From assembly GCF_029168945.1 (NCBI RefSeq), contig NC_083603.1:41106396-41170395 (forward strand): a DNA stretch of 64,000 bases, given 5' to 3'. This DNA comes from Cannabis sativa. Its lineage: Eukaryota > Streptophyta > Magnoliopsida > Rosales > Cannabaceae. Of this stretch, positions 21,375-33,300 are shown in pieces; the stretch's first letter is position 1; each line of letters starts with the position of its first letter. The notes beneath the pieces are model-generated. The model ran no database searches. It had not been told where the DNA came from and saw only the letters and a program-made list of their open reading frames with translations. The position numbers and the translations under genes were made by a program.

Positions 21375-22017
21375 GGTCGTGTTTGAAAATAACTGTGTAA
21401 ATACTAAAGTAGTAATTACACTATATTTTAAAATATAAGATGTGTTTCATATAAAGTGTGGTAATTACATATAAATTCTTAATATTTTATTTAGCAAAAT
21501 AATTAATAATTCCACGAGATAATAATATTTTTTAGTTTATATTTAAAATGAAATTTTTTTAGTAATTACACTGTAATTAAACTCAATTCTCATGGGGTCA
21601 TGAAAATTGGAGAGTATAATTGAAACTTCTCAATTACTTTCAATTATACACAGTGGCGGACTCAGAAATTAAAGTGAGGGGGGCGTAAATAAATTTAAAA
21701 AGAAAATATAAAGTGTAGTTAGTGGGGTTTGAACCTTTACCCTCTAACCTATTTACCAACTACCTTAACCATTACACCAAGGTTACTATTATGTCTATAA
21801 ATATCATCTTTTAATACAAATATATGTTGTAACTAATTAAAATACATATACATTTTTTTCTCGATTTTTTTTTTCAGGGGTCAGGGGGGGCGACTGCCCC
21901 CCTCGCTACAATGTGGGTCCGCCTATGATTATACAGCTATATAATATAATTTCATGGTCAATCAAATATAATAAATTGTATAATTACCTCGAATTATACC
22001 TTAATCTTACACGCCCT
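21375..22017. mobile_element. Tourist-like (PIF/Harbinger-type) MITE, split by a second MITE
   Basis: The left end GGTCGTGT and the right end (reverse complement GGGCGTGT) form imperfect terminal inverted repeats, flanked on both sides by TAA, the 3-bp target duplication typical of PIF/Harbinger MITEs. The interior is interrupted at 21651-21927 by a hAT-type MITE. No coding capacity. Confidence 0.55.
21651..21927. mobile_element. hAT-type MITE, 277 bp, with 8-bp target duplication
   Basis: Terminal inverted repeats CAGTGGCGGACTCA and, on the other strand, CATAGGCGGACCCA. An 8-bp direct repeat ATTATACA lies at 21643-21650 and 21928-21935. An 8-bp duplication with CAGTGGCGGA-type ends fits the hAT superfamily. 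Related, more decayed copies lie at about 35192-35360 and, inverted, at about 47430-47595. Confidence 0.82.
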
Positions 22018-22264
22018 AAATTTAATCAATCCGCTAATAAAATATATTTTTGTACAACAAATATGAATTCTATTTTGTAATTACATGTTAGTGTATAATA
22101 ACATAAATCCCCTAATATTTTCTCCCATGGTCAATAGGGCAACACCACGTGTTTGTCCGTACAAAATTAATAGTTTAGTGAATAATAATAATAATATGGT
22201 TTGTTATGTATTATTATATATTTCCCTTGTTGTCCTATAGTGCTTATATATATAATTGTTAATT

Positions 22265-22340
22265 TTACCAAATTCAAGGATATAATAAACTATAAGAAAG
22301 GGTTACCAAATTCAAGGATATAATAAACTATAAGAAAGGT
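22265..22340. repeat. Tandem duplication, 38-bp period, two copies
   Basis: TTACCAAATTCAAGG and the following bases are repeated with no visible change at 22265-22302 and 22303-22340, except possibly the last base. Confidence 0.93.
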
Positions 22341-22829
22341 CGACCCATTTGATGTACTTCCAATGCATGAACCTCTTTATCATTTTATTATTTGCTTAAA
22401 TCATAATCTTTGCTAATGTGATCAAGTGGTTATGCACCTTGATCGTATTAAAAAAGCATTGTTAGAACTTAGTAGTACCAAATACTATCAAAAATTAATT
22501 TGTACAATTAGTAATTAGTTTTACATAATTTACTTTAATTAAAATAAGATGTACTCTTTTTGTATTAATATTTTTGTATGATTGTGTATTAGATGCGTTA
22601 AAAATAAAGTTTAAACTATAAAAGACAAACTTAAAATTTAGAGGGGACAAAAAGGAATAAAAAATAATAAGACCAAATTATAAATTTTGGAAAAAAAATA
22701 TATATACAACAAAAAAGAATAAACAGGGAAATTTGAAATTGTATGCATAATAGGGGACTAAAATTGGTCCACTAATTTTAAACTATACAAAATTTATAAA
22801 ATGGGATAATTTTTACTAAAACCCAATTT

Positions 22830-23260
22830 TACCCCCTCATTCTAAACTGACTCTCTCTCTCTCTTCCTCCCCTTTCTCCTTGTCTTTCGAATTCCCACCA
22901 CTCACAGATCGAAACCCATTCCCCCCCCTCCCCCCACTCGACCGATGAACCCACCACCCCATAGACCAAACCCACCACCCACGGACCGAACCCATTCCCC
23001 CACGACGCTCCCCCACCGAGCCACAACGCGTCCATGGTGCACCCCCAACCAAATCAGACACAATGTCAAAGGTGAGTTCGTGTTCTTTTTTTTAGAATCT
23101 CAGATCTGGGCAAGGTCCGATGGGGTTCATGAATCTGTAAGTTTGCGAGGTAGGAGACGTAAGTCCGATGGGTCTGATAGGGGGTCCGATAGGGTCTGAT
23201 TGGTCCGATTGTGTTTGATGTGGGGTCTGATGGGGGGTCCGATTGTGTAAATGGGGAGTA
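22830..23260. other. G+C-rich low-complexity patch of unknown nature
   Basis: A CT-rich tract, then C-rich ACCCACCACCC-like words, a possible splice donor (AAAGGTGAGT near 23067), then at least six TCCGAT/TCTGAT words separated by G runs. Composition contrasts sharply with the AT-rich flanks. Frames are open on both strands but have no recognisable domain. It could be the 5' region of a transposon or an old gene fragment. Confidence 0.4.
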
Positions 23261-23911
23261 TTTTAGGGATATCATAAGTTGTCATATCCTACAAATATTA
23301 GTTATTATGTGTTTAGGGAAATTTTTTTAATCAAATGTAAGCATAAAAAAATCAAATTTCCCAATAAAAATAAGTTTCTACCAATATTTAGGAACGCCAA
23401 TACATCCATATGCATAAAGTGACTCTGTCCTAATTCAAATAGTCAGTTGTATATGTATTTTTTTTTGGATAATTTTAAAAAAATATAAAAACAATAATTA
23501 AAAAAAAATTGGTCTGTAAGGAGTTCACAACAAGTTTATCGTTTTTTAAATTTTATTTACATAAAATATAGTGTATGTTTTAATGTATTTTTATGTTATA
23601 TTTTTGTTATTTATATATTATTTTTTTATATTGTTCTGATGTTATGTTTTGTGATTTTTTTTATATTTTTTATTTTTATTTTTTGTACTTTTATAAAATA
23701 TCGTAAAAATATATATAAAAAAATTTAAACGTAAAATTTTTACAAAATTAATTTTTTTTGTAATTTTTTTTTATTTTATACATACGTAAAATAAAATATT
23801 TAAATTTACTTTTAATTATAAATTATTTTCAATATTTCCAAGTTTACCGTGTATTTATTTATTTATTTATTTTGGAAAAGAGTTTGCGGTGTATCTTACA
23901 TAATTACTTTA

Positions 23912-24332
23912 GGGTGATTCTACAATGCACCCCCTTAAAGGGGATGTATTAATGCAACCCTACTTGTTTTGGCATCTAGAAAAACAAATTTAGTCTAATT
24001 TTTTTTTTCATATTCATGTACGTTATAATTATTTAACATATCCTACAAAATTTTGAAAAATTTGGAATAATTTACAATATAGAAAATAATGTTCAAATAG
24101 TCTATTTTACACACATATAAAATAAAATAGTCACGCGTGTAACACACTGCTTGAACGCAATTTTTGGCGTGTTAAACTTTTCCAAATTTCTTAAAATTTT
24201 GCAGGATGTCTTAAATAACTATAATTTACATGACCATAAGAAAAAATTTGTCTAAAAAATTATTTCGGATACTAAAACAGACAGAGATGTATCAGTGTAT
24301 CATTTTTAAGGGGGTGCATTATAAAATTTTCC
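23912..24332. mobile_element. Mutator-like MITE, 421 bp
   Basis: Ends carry about 28-bp imperfect inverted repeats sharing ATGCACCCCCTTAAA. A 9-bp flanking duplication with one mismatch is visible: ATTACTTTA (23903-23911) and ATAACTTTA (24333-24341). Nine-base duplications are typical of Mutator-type elements. Related sequence lies in intron 2 of the LRR kinase gene (about 28196-28560) and at about 34390-34650. Confidence 0.72.
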
Positions 24333-24458
24333 ATAACTTTATACACCACTATAACACAAAAATTAAAATTAAACCTATTTAGATATTAAAAACAAAAATA
24401 TTACTTTTAAAAAAAAAAGTACACAGCTACACCTATTATATATTATCCATACAAATAT

Positions 24459-26352
24459 TATTGGGTTTTATGCCCTAAATAAAACTCATTCCAATATAAT
24501 CAGATTTACTTATTAATATAGATCAGAATTAATATTTAATGTTGCATTGTTCACATGATTTATTTCATGATTATATGTACATAATGTATGAATTCATCTG
24601 AAACCCTTTTCACATACTTGATCCTGTTTATTGTGTTGTCAACATATTAAAAAGTAAACATGACTATGTGAATAAAGTTTCCTAGATTTATCAGACACAT
24701 GGTTTTATTGATATGATAATCTACAACAGAGTTTACTTGCATTTGGAGAAATACTATGTTCTTTCGAGAGCATTGGTTAAAGTAAAGCTCAGGTTTGATG
24801 CATGGAGTATGCATCGGAAGGGACCGATATTGAACTTTGACTTAGATTTATTAAACTTACCGTAATATCTATTCAAGTCAATATCGCCTAGTTGATCCTA
24901 GATCAAATGATCTTAATCCTGTTATGATTAGGCTCAATCTCAAGAGGCTATTCGTGTTCTTTGATTTGTTAGTTAAGCCTACTTTTAGGTCAAGGTGATA
25001 CGTACATTTTGGGAACACGGTAGTGCAATTGAGTGGGAGCGCTAACATAAACATGGAATCTATAGCTTCTATCTGGCGAATAGTAAGTAAAGGATGATCT
25101 CCTTCGAGCTTGACCAAACGAAAATAAATGGTGGAGTACTCATTTCACATAAGCTGAAATATCATTTATACGGGGTTAAGTGTTTTAAGGATAAAATACA
25201 TTGTAGGGTGTAACGGTAATCTAATCCCTTTACAGTGTAGATCATTCATATAGAGGATCATTGATCAAATTAGGATTATAACAATGGATAACTAATGATG
25301 TGTCTATATGGTGGAACATATAGAACATTCTATATACTGAGAGTGCAATTCTAAGTTCTATGCGTGGATTCAACGAAGAATTAATAAGTCAGTGAATTTA
25401 GGTTATAAATTCTTGATCTGCTTATTGGAAGCTCAGTTATATAGACCCATGGTCCCCCCACTAGTTGAGATAATATTGCTTGTAAGACTCATATAATTGG
25501 TTTTGATTAATCAATTATAATTCTCAATTTAGACTATGTCTATTTGTGAATTTTTCACTAAGTAAGAGCGAAATTATAAAGAAAGAGTTTTAGGGGCATA
25601 TTTGTTAATTATGATACTTTGTATGGTTCAATTAATAAATATGATAAATGACAATATTATTTAATAATTATTTATAGTTTTTAAATAGTTAGAATTGTCA
25701 TTTAAATGGTTGAATTTGAAAATTGGCGTTTTTGAGAAAATATAAATAAAATTTGTGAAAACTGCAAAATCCAAGTAAGACCCATTACACTACATGGCCG
25801 GCCACTTGGGATGGTTTTTCAAACTGATATTTTCATTATTTTAATGCCAAATAATTCAAACATAACCCTAGTGGAATGCTATAAATAGATAGTGAAGGCT
25901 TCAAGAAATTTACAAATTTACACTTAACTTTATACTTTTTCCTTCAGAGAAAAACCTGAGCCTTCTCTCTCTATACCTAGCCGCCACCTTCTTCTCTTTC
26001 TTCCCTCTTGAATTTCGAAATTACTTAGTGTTAGAGTAGTGCCCACACACAGCAAGTGATACCTCAATCATAGTGAGGAAGATCGTGAAGAAAGACATTC
26101 AACAAGAAGGAGTTTCAGCACTAAAGAAGAAGAGAAAGAGATCCGTGTTCGATTCTTGATAATACTGCGACGTAAAGGATACAAGGGTTAGAGATCTGAA
26201 CGGAAGGAGTCATATTATTCCGCTGCACCCAATGTAAGGTTTCTAATACTTTATATGTGTTTATTTCATAATCGTTTTAGAAGTTCATATTTAGGGTGTT
26301 AATCAACATACTTGTGAGTAGATCTAAGTTCCTGGTAAAATAATTTTCAACA
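24459..26352 (+). mobile_element. Solo LTR, 1,894 bp
   Basis: It begins TATTGGGTTTTATGCCC (canonical TG changed to TA) and ends TTTTCAACA, flanked by perfect 5-bp repeats AATAT at 24454-24458 and 26353-26357. It contains a TATA-like CTATAAATAG (25879-25888) followed by a CT-rich leader, as in the transcription-start part of an LTR. There is no coding region, primer-binding site or partner LTR, so it is a solo LTR left by LTR-LTR recombination. It is not similar to the LTR at 35859. Probably Ty1/copia by its general look; that is inference. Confidence 0.82.
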
Positions 26353-26371
26353 AATATTTATATTAAGAATT

Positions 26372-26888
26372 GAGTAATTTGCTGCAAAACCCCCTCAACT
26401 ATCAATTTACTTGCAAAAAACCATCCAACCTCATATTTTGGTGGGAAAACCCTCCAAAGTACTGTTTTGTTTACATTTTTAAGGTGTCGTATGTCCAGCC
26501 TCGTTAAGTCCTAATTTCGCCCACGTGGCAATGACAGGTCACTAAAAAATTATCCTATGTGGCCATATTTTACAAAATAAAAAAAAACTTTAAGAGTAAT
26601 TTGCGGCAAAACCCCCCAACTATTAATTTACTTGCAAAAAACCATCTAAAAAATTCTTACATTTTTTATTTTTATTTTTATTTTATAAAATATGGCCACG
26701 TAGGATAATTTTTTAATGACCTGTCATTGCCATGTGGGCAAAATTAGGATTTAATGAGGCTGAATAAACGACACCTTAAAAATGTAAACGAAACAGTACT
26801 TTGGAGGATTTTCCCACCAAAATATGAGGTTAGATGGTTTTTTTTACAAGTAAATTGATATTTGATGGGATTTTGGAACAAATTACTC
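26372..26888. mobile_element. Foldback/Mutator-like MITE with about 200-bp arms
   Basis: The left arm begins GAGTAATTTGCTGCAAAAC and the right arm ends with its imperfect complement (ACAAATTACTC). Arms of about 200 bp pair along their length (26372-26575 with 26690-26888). Flanking 9-mers TTAAGAATT (26363-26371) and TTGAGAATT (26889-26897) match at 8 of 9. The left terminus is also repeated directly inside the element at about 26592-26646. No coding capacity. Confidence 0.75.
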
Positions 26889-27388
26889 TTGAGAATTTGA
26901 TAGAGATAATATACCACTTGAATAGTAATTCACATCAAGTTTGACCAAGTCTTGTTCTTCCTCTTCTTCTTCACTTATTTTGCTTTCAAAAGGTGGAGCC
27001 CATGTAAGCATGGTTGCTATTTGTGGAAAAGCTTTTTATTTAAAACACAATTCAATATTGTCAACCCTCAAAATACCAATCAACGCATGTGTATATATGA
27101 AAACTATATTTTATCTTTCTATAAAGAATACATATAACAAAAACAAAGAAATTAATTTTTCAAGCAATAAGTTTGTCAACTTGCTTAGCCACCATTTGAA
27201 AGTGTGGGGGTCCAATATATTTATTTGTATAATAATATACAAATAAGACTGAAAACTTTAATTATATACTGTCTCCCTTCAGTATCATAAATGGTCACAT
27301 TTTCATATACAATATTTACTTCTTTCCTCTGCATATATTAGCCTAAGCAAAGTTGGTTGTGATTGAGAGAAAAACACAGTAAGTTTTC
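26889..27388 (+). promoter_or_regulatory. Upstream region and 5' leader of the LRR receptor kinase gene
   Basis: No gene seen. This 500-bp stretch lies between the foldback element and the kinase ATG, so the promoter must be here or further upstream across the elements. No clear TATA box could be chosen. Confidence 0.4.
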
Positions 27389-30300
27389 ATGTCAGGAGCT
27401 TTATATATTTATTTTTTTGTTGCATGTTTTTTTGTTCTTGCTCCTTATACAAGAGCCCAGAATGGAACTCAACCCACTACAGATCCATCTGAAGGTATGT
27501 TTATGTATATAAATATATACTCTCTCTCTCTCTCTCTCTCTCATTAAAGAAGTGAATTTTTAGTAAAGTTGGAACCTTTATTCTATTATTGCAACTTGGT
27601 AAGAACAATTTTGAAGAACTGGGTTTACAAGTTTTTTGTATTTTCTCTTTAATTTAAATTTGATTATATATAAATATATATATGTATGAGTATAGAAATG
27701 ATTTTAGAATACCTTGTATAATGAAGAAAAAAGCTTCAACCTTTAGCTGTTTGCAACATCAAATGTGAACTTACAAAGTTTGGTTTGTTGACCTTCATTT
27801 ATTTATTTTAGTCAGAGATGACATAATTTAGAGATATAATGTTTTTCAATAGCAATAGTAATAAAAATTCACAAACCGCCAAGGTGTACACCAAAAAATT
27901 GGGTTGTTTACATATATTTTCATTTTGACTTGTATGTATAATTATATTCTGATTATTTGTTTTTTTTTTTACATGTAGTGAGAATATTGAATTCTATTTT
28001 TGATCAATGGAATATAAAGGCTGATACAGAACAATGGAATAAAAGTGGAGAACCATGCAGTGGGGCAGCCATAGATGACTCTGATTTCAATAGTGGCACT
28101 TTCAACCCTTTTATCAAATGTGACTGTTCTGCCAACAATGGCTCTCTCTGTCACATTACTCAACTGTATGTCTTCATATATTTTTATGTATATCTATAGT
28201 ACACACTCCATTTGTTTTGGCATTCTAAAGACTTTTCTAGTCTAATTTTTTTTTTTATAATCGTGTACGTTATAGTTATTTAGAATTACCTGTAAATTTT
28301 TAGATTATTCCGAATAGTAACGAAAATAAGGTTTAAGCAGTTGTTTACCACACGTGTAAGAAAAATCAGTCGTATATGCGTGCAACATGTTATTTGAAGC
28401 TTAGTTTCAACATTGTAAACTTTTTAGAATTTTTTAAAAAATTTATGGGTAGTCTTATATAACTACAACATACACGATCATAAAAAACAACTGGACTAAA
28501 AGGTTCTCTTGTATGATAAAACAGATAAAGAGTATACCAAAACGCATCTTTATTAGGTGAACTATAGACTTAACCTATATTTATGTGTGTAGTGTACATG
28601 TTTATAGGTTTAATGTTTCAAAAACTTGTTTATTTACAGGAAAGTTTATGCAATGGATGTTATTGGTACAATTCCAGAAGAGCTATGGAATCTTACCTCC
28701 CTCTTCAATCTGTATGAGTTTATTATTAGACCTTTTTATAGTTCTCATCAACTTTTTCCTATTAACAATTTTAAATAGCAATGTGGTCATGACTTAACTT
28801 GGTTTCTTCCATGAACTGTTGTAGGAATTTGGGCCAGAATTTCTTGACAGGCTCTCTTTCTCCTTCAATTGGAAACCTCACTAAGATGCAATACTTGTAA
28901 GCCTACCAACAATTTGAGCCTTGATACATTTAATATAGACTAATTATGATTTTTGCTCCATGAACTTTGACATGTACCAAATTATGCCCCTGAATTTTTA
29001 AGGTCGTTAAAAATGCCCCATAAACTATTGAGATTGTTGGATTTAAGGACTTTTGTCTAATTTCATTCAATTTTACTATTTCAGTGATTGTTTATGTACT
29101 AAAACTATGCTCCCCAGACTTTAATATATATCAAATCATGCCTCTCGAACTTTGAAATGTACTAAATCATACCCCCTGAACTTTAATCCATGTTAAACTT
29201 TTTTACTAAAATTGGACAAAAGTCCTTAAATCTAACAATCTCAATTGTTCAGGGGGTATTTTTAACGACCTTAAAAATTCAGGGGGCACAATTTGGTACA
29301 TGTCAAAGTTCAGGGACAAAATTCCTAATTACTCTTTTATATATTATGTTATTTCTTTATTTAAACACTTCTTTTGGCTATTACCAGGAGCTTAGGCATA
29401 AATGCATTATCAGGGCAAGTGCCAAAGGAATTGGGACAACTTACTGAGCTATTAATGTTGTAAGTTGAAGGCATTTGAATTTCCATGGAACCCTTTGTTT
29501 CATTGTTTTGTTTATGACATTAAAGTTTTGAACTTTGTATACAGGTCTTTTTCATCAAACAACTTCTCTGGTCCTCTGCCATCTGAGTTAGGAAATTTAA
29601 ATAAATTACAACAACTGTAAGTTTGTTACATTGCCTTACTACTAAAGATTGCACTTGTACATTGTTCTGATTTTCTTTGTTTTTCTTTGACAGTTACATT
29701 GATAGTGCTGGAGTTAGTGGCGAGATTCCTTCAACATTTGCGAAACTTCAAAGCATGGAAACATTGTAAACTATTTCTTCTACCTCATGATTCAATACAC
29801 AGACTGTTATAAATGGAGATTTTTTTTCTAATAATGAAAAATCTTTGACTTTCTGCAGGTGGGCATCAGATAATGAATTCACAGGAAAGATACCTGAATT
29901 CATAGGAAATTGGACAAGTCTTACTGTCTTGTAAGTTAAGTTCACTATTTTTTGTTTCATTTATGTGAATATATCAAAATACTAACTATTGTTAGTTCTT
30001 TGCTTATGTTTCTTTAGGAGGCTTCAAGGAAACTCTTTTCAAGGACCTATACCATCTTCGTTCGCAAATCTAACTTCTCTAACAGACTTGTGAGTACCAC
30101 CAAACTTAATAGTCTGATCACTTTCATATCTATATCCAAATGTTGTAAAACTAACAATCTTGAGAGTGAATTATATGTAGGCGGTTAAGTGAAATATCTA
30201 ATGTAAGCTCTTCTCTTGCATTTATCAATAATCTGAGGTCTCTAAGTAACTTGTAAGTAAAACAGTTTCAACTCATTATTACAACCTTGTTTTTCTGGTT

Positions 30301-33300
30301 TGGAATATAATCTAACAAACATTGAATACAACTTGCAGAGTACTTAGGAATAACAACATTACCGGTACAATTCCATCGAATATCGGGCAACTCCAACAGT
30401 TACAACAACTGTAAGTTACTTAAGGATCTCAAAACCACCTTACTTTCATTATTAACTTTTCATGTTCACTCATGAAGTTCCCACTTTTTGTTTGCAGAGA
30501 TTTGAGCTTTAACAAGTTAACTGGGCCAATTCCAAACTCTCTTTTCAACATTAGCTCACTCTCTTACCTGTAATACTACTATCTTCCATTGTAATTTTAA
30601 ACATAATGCCTTAAGAATATACTTATGCTTCTTGTACATCCTTAATCAGATTACTTGGAAATAATAGCCTAAATGGAACCCTGCCTCAGCAAAGAAGTAC
30701 ATCTCTTCTCAATATGTAAGTAAATATATATATGATTTTTTAGTATAGTTGGTTAAATGTTTAGCAACATTCATGGTAATGCTATTCTTTCAGTGATCTC
30801 TCATACAATAATCTAATGGGAAGCATTCCTTCTTGGGTCAACAATCAACAAAATCTACACATGTATGTCTTAACTTTTTCGCGTTTTTCAGTGTATGCCT
30901 ATTTCGGGTTAACATGCTTGTGTCTAAAGAAAAAAATGTCTTTGTTTTTCACTTTGGCAGTAACTTGGTTGGCAACAACTTTACAATGAATAGCTCAAAC
31001 AACAGGTAATTTTTCTCAGTTTTAACTTGTTTCTTTGAATTTTCTGTTCAATATTATATAACTTCTTTCTTTGTTCCCTTTTCAGTCCTCTTCTTTTAGG
31101 ATTGAACTGTCTTCAAAAGAATTTTCCCTGTGGTCTAGGCCGTCCAATCTGTAAGTACATTTTGATTGATTACTACAATCGATTCGAATAGCTTGATAAC
31201 TTTGTTTTTTAAAAGAGCATTACAATGGTGTGCAGATTCTGACTTTGGGATTAACTCTGGGGGTCCTCAAATCACATCTTCTGATAGAATTTTGTATGAA
31301 ATTGATGAGGAGGCTTTAGGTCCAGCTACACATTTTGTCACCAGCAGCAACAGATGGGCAGTGAGCAATGTTGGAGTTTTTGCTGGAAACAATAATGCTA
31401 CCTATAAAAGCTTTACATCATCTCAATTCACAAATACTTTAGATTCAGAACTATTCCAGACAGTAAGGCTATCTGCTTCATCATTGAGATACTATGGTCT
31501 CGGGCTTGAGAATGGTAACTACACTGTCAAACTCCAGTTTGCAGAGATCGCGATACTGAGTTCTCGCAGCTGGAAAAGTGTTGGCAGGCGTGTATTTGAT
31601 ATTTATATTCAGGTATTGTTCACCTACAATTTCTATGTATATACATTTAGAAAGCATGTTTAGCTAAGTGAAATTTGTGTATATTTCAGGGAAATTTAGT
31701 CTTAAAAGATTTTGACATAAAGAAGGAGGCTGGTGGTGTTTCTAACAGAGCTGTAGTGAGAGAATTTACTGCCAATGTTTCGCAGAACTTCATTGAAGTC
31801 CATCTGTTTTGGGCTGGAAAAGGAACTTGTTGTATACCTGCTCAAGGTACTTATGGGCCTTCCATTTCAGCCATCAGTGCCACCCCAAGTAAGTAAATTT
31901 TTATATGTTGTTGATATTTTTAAGTACTATTTTTAATGGAAATGTAAGTCTCATTTGTTTGAACATTTGTTGTTTTGATACAGATTTTGTACCTACTGTC
32001 AGTAACAAACCTCCAAGCACTAAAAAGAACCACACTGGTCTGATTGTGGGAGTTGTTGTCGGGTTTGCTGCTTTAATTGTTTTGTGTGTGTTAGCGGCTC
32101 TCTACATTGCTCAACGTAGAAGAAGAGCTCAAATGAATGAAGGTAACATTTCTTGATCTTAATCCCATCACCCTGTCTGTTTCTTGAGAAAACTACTTCA
32201 ATGAGAACCAAACAATAAATAGTTAAAGATTAGCGGAAGCTTATCAGAATCCATAGAATCGATTATACAAAAGTATGATCTTCCAAATTGGCAGTCAAAA
32301 ATCCTTTAGAGCCTTAGTCTCTTAATGATGAGGATTCAAGAATATAAAGTAGTACGATACTGCAAATTGGAGATCATAACCTGTTATATTACCAACGGCC
32401 AAAACAGTTAGTAATATTTATTGACTATTTTTAATTTAACCTCTCAACAAATTAGAAATTATTCTAAATATAGATTACATAAATTTGACTCAACACACAT
32501 TTTATATATACAATTGTGACCCAAATAAATAAATTTTTCCAACATTAATTGCTTTGCAGAGTTCTTGGGAATGGATGTTAAACCATTCACATTCAGCTAC
32601 AGTGAACTAAAGACAGCTACCAATGATTTCAATTCTTCTAATAAGTTGGGAGAAGGAGGATTTGGACCTGTCTACAAGGTATGTAATAATGTTAGTTTCA
32701 TTAACTAATTTCTTAATCATTTTTTGATGACACAAAAGCTCATTATATGATTTTCTTTATAACTCAACAGGGAACGCTTGAAGACGGGAGAGTTGTCGCT
32801 GTGAAGCAACTGTCTGTGACATCTCATCAAGGAAAAAGCCAGTTCGTTGCTGAAATCGCCACAATATCTGCTGTGCAACATCGTAACCTTGTCAAATTGC
32901 ATGGATGTTGTATTGAGGGAGATAAAAGACTTCTTGTTTATGAGTACCTAGAAAACAAGAGTCTTGATCAAGCATTATTTGGTATGTAAACAATAAATTC
33001 AGGCATGTAATACTAAATAAATTGTAAAACAAAATGTTTATTGTGTGTGTCTGTCATGTATCAGGGAAGCATAGTTTGAAGCTGGATTGGTCAACGCGTT
33101 TTGACATTTGCATGGGGGTAGCAAGAGGTCTAACTTATCTTCATGAGGAATCTCGGATTAGAATTGTACACAGAGATGTCAAGTCAAGCAACATTCTTCT
33201 TGATTCTGATCTCATCCCCAAAATATCAGATTTCGGTTTGGCTAAACTTTATGATGATAAACAGACTCATATAAGTACACGAGTTGCTGGAACAATGTAA

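Noticed and set aside
21720..21780. tRNA-like GGTTTGAACC words in the hAT-type MITE
   Set aside because: No cloverleaf can be drawn, and the same words recur in other copies of the MITE.
22829..23275. Overlapping open frames of 68-84 codons on both strands in the G+C-rich patch
   Set aside because: Open frames are expected by chance in G+C-rich low-complexity DNA; no domain seen.
24878..25117. 79-codon minus-strand frame
   Set aside because: It lies inside the solo LTR and has no similarity to any protein I know.
26941..27246. 101-codon frame upstream of the LRR kinase gene
   Set aside because: Low-complexity Ser run and AT-rich codons, no domain; it lies in the promoter region.
31166..33300. 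Separate small genes within the LRR kinase region
   Set aside because: They are exons read through into introns; joined at GT-AG sites they give one 1,031-residue protein.
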